From: Parabacteroides distasonis
Lineage (GTDB): Bacteria; Bacteroidota; Bacteroidia; Bacteroidales; Tannerellaceae
Assembly: GCA_015060925.1 (NCBI GenBank)
Contig: SUXM01000028.1
Span: forward strand, 1 to 33,353
Reading direction: 5' to 3'
DNA length: 33,353 nucleotides
Shown: piece by piece, positions 24,269 to 32,925 of the stretch
How positions within the stretch are numbered: position 1 is the stretch's first letter
Layout of the letters: each line of letters opens with the position of its first letter
Notes under the pieces: generated by a model
Database searches by the model: none
What the model was told of the DNA's origin: nothing
The model's input: the letters and a program-made list of their open reading frames with translations, nothing else
Position numbers and translations under genes: made by a program

Positions 24269-25528
24269 TCATGAAACAGCGACCAATTTATAGGCCAAAT
24301 CTGCCGCCTTCTCCATAATCTCTTCTTCGCCCGGAACCTTTCTATCCTGCATCAAGATTTTCCCATTACAGATAACAGTATCTATGCAACTGCCATTAGC
24401 GGCATACACCAAATTGGATATAAAGTTATGGTTGGGCGTAAAGGCAGGCATACGTAGATCAACCAAGCAAAGGTCAGCCAAGAACCCCTCGGCAATCTGT
24501 CCGGCCTTCAAATGGATAGCTTCAGCTCCTGACAAGGTTGCCGTATGGAAAATCTCTTTGGCTGTTACAGCTTCTGGTTCTTTCCGCCATGCCTTTCCTA
24601 AAAGAGAAGCCAACTTCATCGCTTCCACCATATCCAAGTTGTTGGAAGAGGAACAACCATCTGTACCTAAAGCTACACGTACTCCGGCGGCTTTCATCTC
24701 ACTATACTTAAAGCGGTATCCCGAAGCCAGCTTCATGTTAGATGCCGGGTTATGCACCACTGTCACACCCTGATCTGCCAACATTTGAATTTCTTCCTCA
24801 TCCACATAAAGACCATGCGCCAAGATCAGACGGGGCGACAAAATTCCTAACTGATACAGATAACGGACAGGTGTCAATCCAAACTGTTTCACCGAATCCT
24901 GTACCTCACCTTCTGTTTCAGCCAAATGCAGATGAATCGGTATTTGATGCTCTTCGGCAAAGGCATGAATCCATTGAAGCAATTCGCCTGATACGGTATA
25001 GATAGCATGTGGACCTGCCGCATATTGAATCCTGTCACTGAAGGTTGCCGCCTCCGCATACAGTTTCTCTACAGCCTGTTTGCCTCGTTCTCTTAATTCA
25101 GAGTTAAAATGATCAAAACAAGCACCGGCTAACAAAGCCCGCAATCCCATCTCTTCGATAGCCTTTGCCGAAGCACTGAATTTATGATACATATCAAAGA
25201 AGGTCGTTGTACCGCTTTTAATCATTTCCAAACAGGCTAATTTCGTTCCCCAATAAACATCCTCTGATGTAAGTTTGGCCTCATTCGGCCAAATCTTTTC
25301 CTCCAACCATGCCTTCAATGGCATATCATCACCAAACCCACGGAACAACGTCATCGCTGCATGTGTATGTGCATTCACGAAACCGGGTATCAAAGCCTTT
25401 TTCTTCCCATCAATCACCTGATCAGCTTGAACCTCTAAACATTCCCCTATTTGTTGAATTCGGTTTTCTTGAATATAAACATCTTTTATCCGATCATTCA
25501 ACCAAACTCCCTTAATCAATATACTCAT
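24269..25528 (-). CDS. Amidohydrolase, MTA/SAH deaminase-like
   Basis: A 419-residue metal-dependent deaminase of the amidohydrolase superfamily (TrzA/MtaD subgroup). Metal ligands are visible as H54 and H56 (NAHTH), H201 (HLHLAETEGE), H238 (LAHG) and D290 (LGTDGCSS). The block RGFGDDMPLKAWLEEKIWP is typical of 5-methylthioadenosine/S-adenosylhomocysteine deaminases, which act on the adenine ring; guanine-type or other aminopurine substrates cannot be excluded. Its ATG overlaps the helicase stop codon by ATGA, so translation is probably coupled. The downstream phosphorylase could use the inosine-type product, though that link is inference. Confidence 0.9.
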   Translation of the reverse strand: MSILIKGVWLNDRIKDVYIQENRIQQIGECLEVQADQVIDGKKKALIPGFVNAHTHAAMTLFRGFGDDMPLKAWLEEKIWPNEAKLTSEDVYWGTKLACLEMIKSGTTTFFDMYHKFSASAKAIEEMGLRALLAGACFDHFNSELRERGKQAVEKLYAEAATFSDRIQYAAGPHAIYTVSGELLQWIHAFAEEHQIPIHLHLAETEGEVQDSVKQFGLTPVRYLYQLGILSPRLILAHGLYVDEEEIQMLADQGVTVVHNPASNMKLASGYRFKYSEMKAAGVRVALGTDGCSSSNNLDMVEAMKLASLLGKAWRKEPEAVTAKEIFHTATLSGAEAIHLKAGQIAEGFLADLCLVDLRMPAFTPNHNFISNLVYAANGSCIDTVICNGKILMQDRKVPGEEEIMEKAADLAYKLVAVS

Positions 25529-26835
25529 ACAAACTTCGCCCTCATGTTTTTAATCTTCTCATCTCGAATACGAGCCAAGAGTCCTTTAACCTTCTCACGT
25601 TTAACAGCAGCAAAGGCACAGCTCTCTTTGATTTCGACAATACCTAAATCCTCTTTATCCAACCCTCCTTTCTGAAAAAGAAAACCTACTACATCTTTCT
25701 TGCTCAGTTTGTCTCGCTTACCTCGATTGATAACAATAGTTTTCCATTCAGATACAACCAGTTTCTTAGCAACGTTCGGTAAGAAAAATTCATCCGGTTC
25801 ACGGGTCACATATTCAGGAACCACCTCTGTCTCATTCAAAATTAAATAGGCGTCTCCTTCAGCATGCATACGAGCCGTACGTCCATTCCGATGCACATAG
25901 GCCTCTTCATTAACAGGTAAATGGTAATGAATAACATGCTTTACATCTGCAATATCCAACCCACGCGAAGCTAAATCAGTCGAGATAAAAACGGTTGTGC
26001 TTCCGTTACGGAAATAGGCCAAAGCTCGTTCACGGTCAAGTTGTTCCATACCCCCATGAAAACAACCATTCTCTACTCCTACTTTCGTCAAGTAATCGCT
26101 CACTCGTTCAACCGTCTCCCGATAATTACAGAAAACTAAAGAAGATTCTCCTTTTAATTCACCCAACAATTTATATAAAGTTTCCAATTTATCTTTTATA
26201 GGAGACTTCACTATACGCAGGGTCAATCCTTTTACCTCTTTGGTCTCTTTCAAAAAAGAAAGACGTATGGGTCTTCGCATACCAACAAAGTCAGGCACCT
26301 CCACTGCTATCGTAGCTGAAGTCAACACCCTCCGTCGTACTCCAGGCAGATGGGCTGCGATCTTCTTCATTTCATCGAGGAATCCCAACTCAAGCGACTT
26401 GTCAAATTCATCCAAGATCCATGTCCGGACTCCATCCAAACGGATATTTCCCCGATCCAAATGGTCTAAGATACGTCCCGGTGTCCCGATCAAAACAGCC
26501 GGGGGATGCTCCAAACTCCTACTCTCAATCCGCAAAGGATGTCCTCCATAACAACAGTTGACTTTGTAACCGGCACCTAACGAACGGAAAACAGTCTCAA
26601 TCTGTATCGCCAACTCACGTGAAGGCGCAATAATCAATGCCTGTATCCTCTTTTCCTCCTCAGTCAAAACCGTCAACAATGGTAGTAAGAACGCCAAAGT
26701 CTTTCCCGACCCGGTCGGACTTAACAGCAACATATCTTTTGTCGTCCCGGCATCCAATACAGCTTGTTGCATCTCATTCAAAGCAGCAATACCGGTATTG
26801 CTCAATGCCCGAGCTATAATCTCTTCATTCGTCAT
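25525..26835 (-). CDS. DbpA-like DEAD-box RNA helicase
   Basis: A 436-residue ATP-dependent RNA helicase. Motifs in order: I SPTGSGKT (39-46), Ia PSRELA, Ib TPGR, II DEFD (142-145, instead of DEAD), III SAT (173-175), and VI HRNGRTAR. Residues about 362-436 match the DbpA C-terminal RNA-binding domain, which in E. coli docks on 23S rRNA hairpin 92, so a role in large-subunit assembly is likely. I chose ATG 26835; longer in-frame starts run back into the peptidase gene and add a non-homologous N-terminus. The peptidase stop is 1 nt upstream and the deaminase ATG overlaps the stop. Confidence 0.92.
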   Translation of the reverse strand: MTNEEIIARALSNTGIAALNEMQQAVLDAGTTKDMLLLSPTGSGKTLAFLLPLLTVLTEEEKRIQALIIAPSRELAIQIETVFRSLGAGYKVNCCYGGHPLRIESRSLEHPPAVLIGTPGRILDHLDRGNIRLDGVRTWILDEFDKSLELGFLDEMKKIAAHLPGVRRRVLTSATIAVEVPDFVGMRRPIRLSFLKETKEVKGLTLRIVKSPIKDKLETLYKLLGELKGESSLVFCNYRETVERVSDYLTKVGVENGCFHGGMEQLDRERALAYFRNGSTTVFISTDLASRGLDIADVKHVIHYHLPVNEEAYVHRNGRTARMHAEGDAYLILNETEVVPEYVTREPDEFFLPNVAKKLVVSEWKTIVINRGKRDKLSKKDVVGFLFQKGGLDKEDLGIVEIKESCAFAAVKREKVKGLLARIRDEKIKNMRAKFV

Positions 26836-26836
26836 C

Positions 26837-28195
26837 TTAATGAAAACGTTTATAAAATTCAGCGACAGATTCAATGCCTTTATAGAAGAAATCCAACGAA
26901 CAACTTTCGTTAGGTGAATGAATCGCATTCTGTTCGACACCAAATCCCATCAAAACGGTCTTGATACCCAACACTCTTTCAAAAGTTGAAATGATAGGAA
27001 TACTACCCCCACGGCGAACAGCCAATGGTCGTTTGCCAAAAGCGACTTCCATAGCCTCTTCTGCAGCCTTATAAGCCGGCAAGTCAATCGGACACACATA
27101 ACCTTGTCCACCATGCTTTGGTGTCACCTTTACTTTTACGTATGCTGGAGCTACATTGGCTATATAATCTTCAAACAATTTAGAGATCTTCGCATGTTGT
27201 TGATGAGGCACTAAACGGCATGAAACTTTGGCGTATGCTTTGGAAGGCAAAACAGTCTTGCTTCCCTCTTCAATATATCCTCCCCAAATACCGCAAATAT
27301 CAAATGACGGTCGACAGCTGTTACGTTCCAATGTGGAATATCCCTTTTCGCCAAATACCTCATCTACTCCGATTGCAGCTTTGTATTTTGCTTCATCAAA
27401 AGGAATCTGGGCAATCATGTCACGTTCTGCCTGTGGCACCTCTTCTACATCATCATAGAAACCCGGGATCGTGATACGGCCATCTGCATCCGTAATATCA
27501 GCCATCATCTTACACAATACATTGATTGGATTAGCAACTGCTCCTCCAAAATGTCCGGAATGCAAATCCCTGTTCGGGCCGGTTACCTCTATCTCCCAAT
27601 AGGCCAATCCACGCAGACCGGTAGTTAGAGAGGGTGTCTCCGCACTGACCATACTGGTATCTGAAACTAATATCACATCTGCTTTAAGTAATTCTTGGTT
27701 TTCTTTACAGAATGCCTCCAAACTTGGGGAACCAATCTCCTCCTCTCCTTCAAAAATAAACTTCACGTTGCATTTCACCAAGCCCATGTTCAAGGCTGTC
27801 TCGAAACCTTTTACCTGCATCATCGCCTGTCCTTTGTCATCGTCTGCCCCACGTGCCCAAATCCGTCCATCACGAATCTCCGGTTCAAACGGTTCACTCT
27901 TCCACAGATTTAATGGTTCGGCCGGCATCACATCATAGTGTGAATAGACCAATATCGTAGGAGCTTCTGCTGAATAAAATCGTTCCCCATATACAACAGG
28001 ATTACCGGTCGTAGGCATCACTTCTACCTTGTCTGCACCGGCAGCCAACAACAGTTCTTTCCATCGTTCCGCACATGCTACCATATCTGGTTTATGTTCT
28101 TGTTTCGCACTGATTGATGGGATACGGATCAACGAGAATAGTTCTTCCAAAAAACGATCCTTATTAGACTCAATATACGCTTTTATAGACATCAT
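26837..28195 (-). CDS. M20 family metallodipeptidase
   Basis: A 452-residue zinc peptidase of the M20 (DapE/ArgE/CPG2/CNDP) group. Metal and catalytic residues are H86 and D88 (YSHYDVMP), bridging D119 (ARGADDDKGQ), the catalytic glutamates 151-152 (EGEEEIGS), D179 (VSDTSMV) and a late His in NAIHSPNE. The dimerisation-domain motif DLHSGHFGG is also present. Length and motifs fit non-specific dipeptidases; no signal peptide, so it is cytosolic. It is the first gene of the minus-strand run. The start is either of two adjacent ATGs (28195 or 28192). No exact -7 box was found upstream. Confidence 0.92.
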   Translation of the reverse strand: MMSIKAYIESNKDRFLEELFSLIRIPSISAKQEHKPDMVACAERWKELLLAAGADKVEVMPTTGNPVVYGERFYSAEAPTILVYSHYDVMPAEPLNLWKSEPFEPEIRDGRIWARGADDDKGQAMMQVKGFETALNMGLVKCNVKFIFEGEEEIGSPSLEAFCKENQELLKADVILVSDTSMVSAETPSLTTGLRGLAYWEIEVTGPNRDLHSGHFGGAVANPINVLCKMMADITDADGRITIPGFYDDVEEVPQAERDMIAQIPFDEAKYKAAIGVDEVFGEKGYSTLERNSCRPSFDICGIWGGYIEEGSKTVLPSKAYAKVSCRLVPHQQHAKISKLFEDYIANVAPAYVKVKVTPKHGGQGYVCPIDLPAYKAAEEAMEVAFGKRPLAVRRGGSIPIISTFERVLGIKTVLMGFGVEQNAIHSPNESCSLDFFYKGIESVAEFYKRFH

Positions 28196-28272
28196 GTTTC
28201 TCTGTTTTAAAGATTAACTTACTTACAATTTACAATAATACGACATTTCTCTCTCAATTTAAAATTTCTACG

Positions 28273-28280
28273 TATCTTTG
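28273..28280 (+). promoter_or_regulatory. -7 box of the esterase gene
   Basis: TATCTTTG matches the Bacteroidetes consensus and lies 22 nt before the ATG at 28303. No -33 TTG at normal distance is obvious. Confidence 0.6.
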
Positions 28281-28302
28281 AATCACTAATTAATTAAATA
28301 TC

Positions 28303-29718
28303 ATGAAAACAAAACTTTTTTTAGCATTCAGTTTGCTTTGCAGCATGACTGCTCATGCCAAAGTCAAACTGCCTGACTTGATCGGCCACAACATGGTCTT
28401 ACAGCAACAAACCAATGCCCGCTTTTGGGGAGAAGCCACACCAAACAGTACAGTTACTATCCAAGCCTCTTGGAATCAAACAATCGTTGAGACTAAAGCT
28501 GATGTACAAGGTTTCTGGGAAACTTTTGTCAACACTCCGGGAGCAAGTTTTACGCCCCATAGCGTGGTAATCAGTGATGGTGAACCGACCACCATCCATA
28601 ATGTTTTGATTGGTGAAGTTTGGCTATGTTCCGGACAATCCAATATGGAAATGCCTATTAAAGGGCTTGTCAGATGCCCGATAGAGGATGCCAACGAAGT
28701 CATAGCGGATGCTCCTAACCATACCATCCGTATAGCAACAATCCAACGAAAGGGGGCACTGACTCCACAAACTTATGCAAAAGGGGAATGGAAAGAATCT
28801 ACAACTGAAAATGTTCCGGACTTTACTGCGACAGGATATTTTTATGCTTTAGCCTTGCAAAAAACTTTGCAAGTACCCATCGGACTTATTAACTGCTGCT
28901 GGGGTGGTTCATGCGTGGAAGGATGGTTACCCGAAAGAATCTTGAAAGAATATAAAGATATTGATCTTGAGAAGACTAAAGAACCGAAATATAAATGGCG
29001 CCAACCTTTGGTTTTGTATAATGCCATGCTTTATCCTACTCGGAAATATACAATCAAAGGATTTATCTGGTATCAGGGATGCGCCAATGTTAACCGTTAT
29101 GAAAGTTATACCGATCGCATGGTGACTATGGTAAAAGAATGGCGTTCGATTTGGGAACAGGGAGAACTTCCTTTCTATTATGTAGAGATAGCTCCCTTTG
29201 CCTACAGCAACGATTGCAACGGAACTAAATCGGCTTATCTGCGCGAAGCCCAATTCAAAGCACAAGCATTGATACCAAACAGTGCAATGATTACGACCAA
29301 CGACTTGGTTGAACCGTATGAATATTCCCAGATACATCCAAGAAAGAAAAGAGAAATCGGTAACCGTTTGGCTTGGCAAGCTTTGGCAAAAACATACGGA
29401 CATAAAGGAATCTATCCGGATAGCCCTTCATACAGAGATATGGAGATAGACGGTAAGCAGATTATTGTTCGCTTCAATCATGCTGACCGTGGTCTTAGTC
29501 CCTGGGAAGATATCAAAGGTTTCGAGATAGCAGGTGAAAACAAAGTGTTCTATCCGGCAGAAGCTAAATTAGGGAAGAAAGATGATGAAATTATCGTCTC
29601 CTCTCCCAAAGTAAAAAAGCCGGTAGCAGTCCGTTACTGCTTCAAGAACTTCCAAATAGGGAACGTAGTCAATCACCGTGACCTCCCCCTAATTCCATTC
29701 CGCACCGACAACTGGTAA
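28303..29718 (+). CDS. Sialate O-acetylesterase-family (SASA) carbohydrate esterase
   Basis: A 471-residue exported SGNH-type esterase. Residues 1-19 are a signal peptide (cleavage after THAHA-like end AHA). The nucleophile is S113 in LCSGQSNMEMP; CCWGGSCVEGW gives the block II/III glycine region, and H345 in QIHPRKKREIG is the probable catalytic His. Family members remove O-acetyl groups from sialic acids or plant glycans in the periplasm. The usual WYQGE segment reads WYQGC here, a variant subgroup. No polysaccharide-utilisation genes adjoin it. The 29719-29920 stretch downstream holds nothing I can support except a weak inverted repeat. Confidence 0.88.
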   Translation: MKTKLFLAFSLLCSMTAHAKVKLPDLIGHNMVLQQQTNARFWGEATPNSTVTIQASWNQTIVETKADVQGFWETFVNTPGASFTPHSVVISDGEPTTIHNVLIGEVWLCSGQSNMEMPIKGLVRCPIEDANEVIADAPNHTIRIATIQRKGALTPQTYAKGEWKESTTENVPDFTATGYFYALALQKTLQVPIGLINCCWGGSCVEGWLPERILKEYKDIDLEKTKEPKYKWRQPLVLYNAMLYPTRKYTIKGFIWYQGCANVNRYESYTDRMVTMVKEWRSIWEQGELPFYYVEIAPFAYSNDCNGTKSAYLREAQFKAQALIPNSAMITTNDLVEPYEYSQIHPRKKREIGNRLAWQALAKTYGHKGIYPDSPSYRDMEIDGKQIIVRFNHADRGLSPWEDIKGFEIAGENKVFYPAEAKLGKKDDEIIVSSPKVKKPVAVRYCFKNFQIGNVVNHRDLPLIPFRTDNW

Positions 29719-29920
29719 GGAATAAGAGAATAAGGTATCGATAATTCTATTACCACTTGCTTGTTCTGTGATTATAACAGGCGATATCCGTAAAGGGATT
29801 CATGAATTTTCCCATAGCTTTAGGATTTTAGTTATAACACATTAAGACCAACCAAGATTCGTTCCACGATTGGTTCATACAAAGAAAAGAAAAATTATTA
29901 GAAAAGCGATCTTCAGACAT

Positions 29921-29951
29921 AAAAAAACTGCGCCCTTTTCAGAGGCGCAGT
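29921..29951 (-). terminator. Terminator of the fimbrillin-like gene
   Basis: An 8-bp stem (29944-29951 with 29927-29934), G-C rich, is followed on the minus strand by seven T. It lies 30 nt after the stop codon at 29982. Confidence 0.85.
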
Positions 29952-29981
29952 CCCTTTCACCATAAAATAACGATTATTTTG

Positions 29982-32906
29982 TTATTTCACTGTAGCATTA
30001 GCAATATTACTTGTAACAAGTGTTGAAAGATTCTCTGCTGTTATAGCAACACCGTTCAAGGTACAATTTTCAAAAGTCACTGCTGCACGAGGATCAACTT
30101 TAAATCCTGCTTCAAAATTACAATTTATAAATTCTGTAGGTGCATAAGGACGACAGAATGCATAGCCACTACCTTCACCGAAAGTACAGTTTGTAAATTT
30201 AACTTCTCCGATAGTTGCAGCATAACTTGTCCAACCTTTGAATGTACAGTTTGTAGCTTCTAATCCTTTACCATTACCTTGGTCACAACTAATAGTATAA
30301 GTAGTTCCATCAATAATTACATTTTCCAAAATAACCTTTTCTGCATGCGTACTATTATGGTTAACGAAGATTCCACGGAAAGAACCGGTTACTTTAATAT
30401 TTTTAATAAGACCACCAGTCGTATTAATACCAGAATCCCAAGTACCACCAGCACCCTTAATATCAAGAGTATATCCACCACCATCAATATCCTGACCATT
30501 TTTTACATTGATGCCTGTTTTTCCGTATGCATTACTCATGTTAGCCGGGTCAATTTTGATACAATCAGCAAAGATAACATCTTTACCAGCTTCTAAAGCT
30601 TCAACTAATTCATCAGCTGATGACACAATAATCCATCTTTTTATGCTATAAACTCCATCAGCTTCCACAACTTCATAACCTGCTGGTATGTAATCTCCAA
30701 AAGTGATACCCTTTTCACCAAGAGAAGAAGCTGCTACAGATAATTCAATAGGCCATTCTGTAGATTCTTTTGTTACAGAAAGGTGAACATTATTAACATT
30801 TGCATTTTCTTGTACAGTAAGGCTACCTGTATTTGCATTTTCACTTGGATCTTGCATCCAAATACCTCTCTTAGTTCCAGAAATAATTGAGTTCGCATTT
30901 ACAATAAGATTATTAGTAGCTTCCACTCCGTTAAGGAACTGACGAATAGCTGTATAAGAAGACTTAACAGTTGCACCATTGATAGTAGTAATAGCAGATG
31001 TTCCCTTTCCGTTAGTAAGGTTATCAATACCGTATGCCATATCAGTACCACCTAAGTGTTCTATTACCACACCACTTTCTACTGTCAAGTTTCCTCCAGG
31101 ATTGTTTGCCACAACTGCAGAATATCTGCTCCAACCGCTATTGATTGTAGCTTTAAGAGTAAGTTTAGCTTCAGAAGTATTAGTATTTTTAATGGTAAGA
31201 TTACCTCGGTTATCAAGAATGCTAAAACTCTTATCAGTATTATCTGTACCTATAATTGTACAACCATTTAAATCAATAGTAAAAGTTTTATTAATCAATA
31301 TCATAGATTCAACAGCTACATCTTCTATTAATTTGATTGCTTCACCATTTGCTATGGCATTTTCTATATCTTTAACAGTTGCTTCTGCATCCACCAACCA
31401 AGTGATTGTTCCATCATAGTTTGCATCTTTCTGCAATGTTGTTACTGCACCGTAATAAATTTCAGCATTACCAGCCATTAATTTCAATGTTTCAATTGTC
31501 ACACCCTTCGGAACAATCAAGGTATTTTGTGCAGTAGTAGCTGTTACACTGGTATAATTTCCATTCAAAGTAACAGTTGAATTTGGTGCATTTATAACCA
31601 AATCACCTGCATCACCATTTACTGTCATCTTATTTGCATTTGAATTAGAGCTTCCATCAATCGTAATTTCTGCAGGAGTAGAACCTTCTTCAAATGCGAA
31701 GTTAATTGTAACATCTTCTTGAGTATCCGGCAAAATCAATGTAGCATCCGAAGTCGGAGCTTCTGTAATTGTTACGTTTGTTACAGGAGTTGAAGTGTTG
31801 TTAAACAAAGCCTGTGCTTCTGCAATAGTTCCAACCACCTTAGTTGTCGGATCTTCATATTCATCGCTATAATCCCCATCAAAACCAGGATCAACTGTAA
31901 CATTAAATTTACCACCACTTGTCAACAAGTTACCATAGATATTGGTACGGAAGTTTCTTTGTGCATTTACACCCGGTACTGATAAATCCATTTTACCATT
32001 ATCTTCTGCTACAACATTCATAGAAGCATCGATTGTTGTTACTGATGCACCTTCTGTGGTCAAGAAATAAGCTGTTGCCAAATAGTAAAATTCATTTGCT
32101 TCACTTTCTGTATCCTTCAATGGGAATGCTTTTGTTGTTGCATCAAATCCTACATACTGAGTTCCATTCTTAATTTTTGTATTTTCTGATAAAAGAATGT
32201 CTGCCAAGTTAAATGTAGCTTCTGTACTTCCGGTTACTGTTCCATCCAATACATTCAAAGAAGTTGCAGCATTTTTAACTACAATGCTTGATTGAGATGG
32301 TACAAAACCTGCATCCTCTGCTTTATCAATATCGGTCTGTGTTGTCAAAAAGTTTACCTGGGCAAACGGACGTTTCAAGGTGATATCTTTTTCAAATGAA
32401 CCACTTACTGTCAATGTTGCATTTGCAAAGAATGCATCGGCATTCTTATTGTTTGCGGTATTTGCTTGTTTTGTGTAATCAATAGAAACCTCTGCTGTTT
32501 CAGAATTAAAAGAGTAAACATCATAAGCCGCATTCTGTGCCCAGAATGCAAAGCTATAGGTCTGACCTTTTACCAAAACCACATTGATGGTTGCTTTTTT
32601 CTTTCCTCCATCAGCATCTGATAAACTAATAGCAGTAGTATTAGTACATCCATCTTCTGTCGGATGTGTACTTTGACGAAGAGCCTGTAATTCTACTCCA
32701 TTTTCATCATAAACAGCAAAGATCAACTGATCGATTCCTTCGGTGTCATCACCCACCGCTTTCGTCTTCACGTCACTTCTCACACTCGCAGTGAAAGAGA
32801 CGGTCACTTCATTGCCTGAACTCTGAGCGATCAACTCATCTTCAGAACAACTTGTTGCCAACAACATCGTTGCTATGGCAAACATTCCCATGAATACTTT
32901 TTTCAT
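29982..32906 (-). CDS. Fimbrillin-like (DUF6562-type) surface lipoprotein with beta-helix
   Basis: A 974-residue lipoprotein. Residues 1-20 are a type II signal ending LATSC, and C20 is followed by SEDE, which fits the Bacteroidetes surface-export signal. Residues about 30-345 resemble the DUF6562/fimbrillin-like domain of Bacteroidales (RPFAQVNFLTT, NFRTNIYGNLLT, then TVDPGFDGDYS). Residues about 365-974 are strand repeats of beta-helix type, in at least three blocks that each open with a helix (AEAQALFNN, VKDIENAIANGEA, ADELVEALEAGKD) followed by turns like NCTF/NCNF. It is probably a cell-surface adhesin or pilus-tip component. A related gene lies 19 nt upstream; a terminator follows. Confidence 0.82.
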   Translation of the reverse strand: MKKVFMGMFAIATMLLATSCSEDELIAQSSGNEVTVSFTASVRSDVKTKAVGDDTEGIDQLIFAVYDENGVELQALRQSTHPTEDGCTNTTAISLSDADGGKKKATINVVLVKGQTYSFAFWAQNAAYDVYSFNSETAEVSIDYTKQANTANNKNADAFFANATLTVSGSFEKDITLKRPFAQVNFLTTQTDIDKAEDAGFVPSQSSIVVKNAATSLNVLDGTVTGSTEATFNLADILLSENTKIKNGTQYVGFDATTKAFPLKDTESEANEFYYLATAYFLTTEGASVTTIDASMNVVAEDNGKMDLSVPGVNAQRNFRTNIYGNLLTSGGKFNVTVDPGFDGDYSDEYEDPTTKVVGTIAEAQALFNNTSTPVTNVTITEAPTSDATLILPDTQEDVTINFAFEEGSTPAEITIDGSSNSNANKMTVNGDAGDLVINAPNSTVTLNGNYTSVTATTAQNTLIVPKGVTIETLKLMAGNAEIYYGAVTTLQKDANYDGTITWLVDAEATVKDIENAIANGEAIKLIEDVAVESMILINKTFTIDLNGCTIIGTDNTDKSFSILDNRGNLTIKNTNTSEAKLTLKATINSGWSRYSAVVANNPGGNLTVESGVVIEHLGGTDMAYGIDNLTNGKGTSAITTINGATVKSSYTAIRQFLNGVEATNNLIVNANSIISGTKRGIWMQDPSENANTGSLTVQENANVNNVHLSVTKESTEWPIELSVAASSLGEKGITFGDYIPAGYEVVEADGVYSIKRWIIVSSADELVEALEAGKDVIFADCIKIDPANMSNAYGKTGINVKNGQDIDGGGYTLDIKGAGGTWDSGINTTGGLIKNIKVTGSFRGIFVNHNSTHAEKVILENVIIDGTTYTISCDQGNGKGLEATNCTFKGWTSYAATIGEVKFTNCTFGEGSGYAFCRPYAPTEFINCNFEAGFKVDPRAAVTFENCTLNGVAITAENLSTLVTSNIANATVK

Positions 32907-32925
32907 TTCGCTTAATTTTAATTGT

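Noticed and set aside
28927-29403. 158-codon minus-strand frame opposite the esterase gene.
   Set aside because: It is antisense to a clear SASA-family coding region and its translation shows no domain.
29846-29880. Weak inverted repeat (CCAACCAAGATTCG ... CGATTGG) after the esterase gene as its terminator.
   Set aside because: The pairing needs bulges and there is no T-run.
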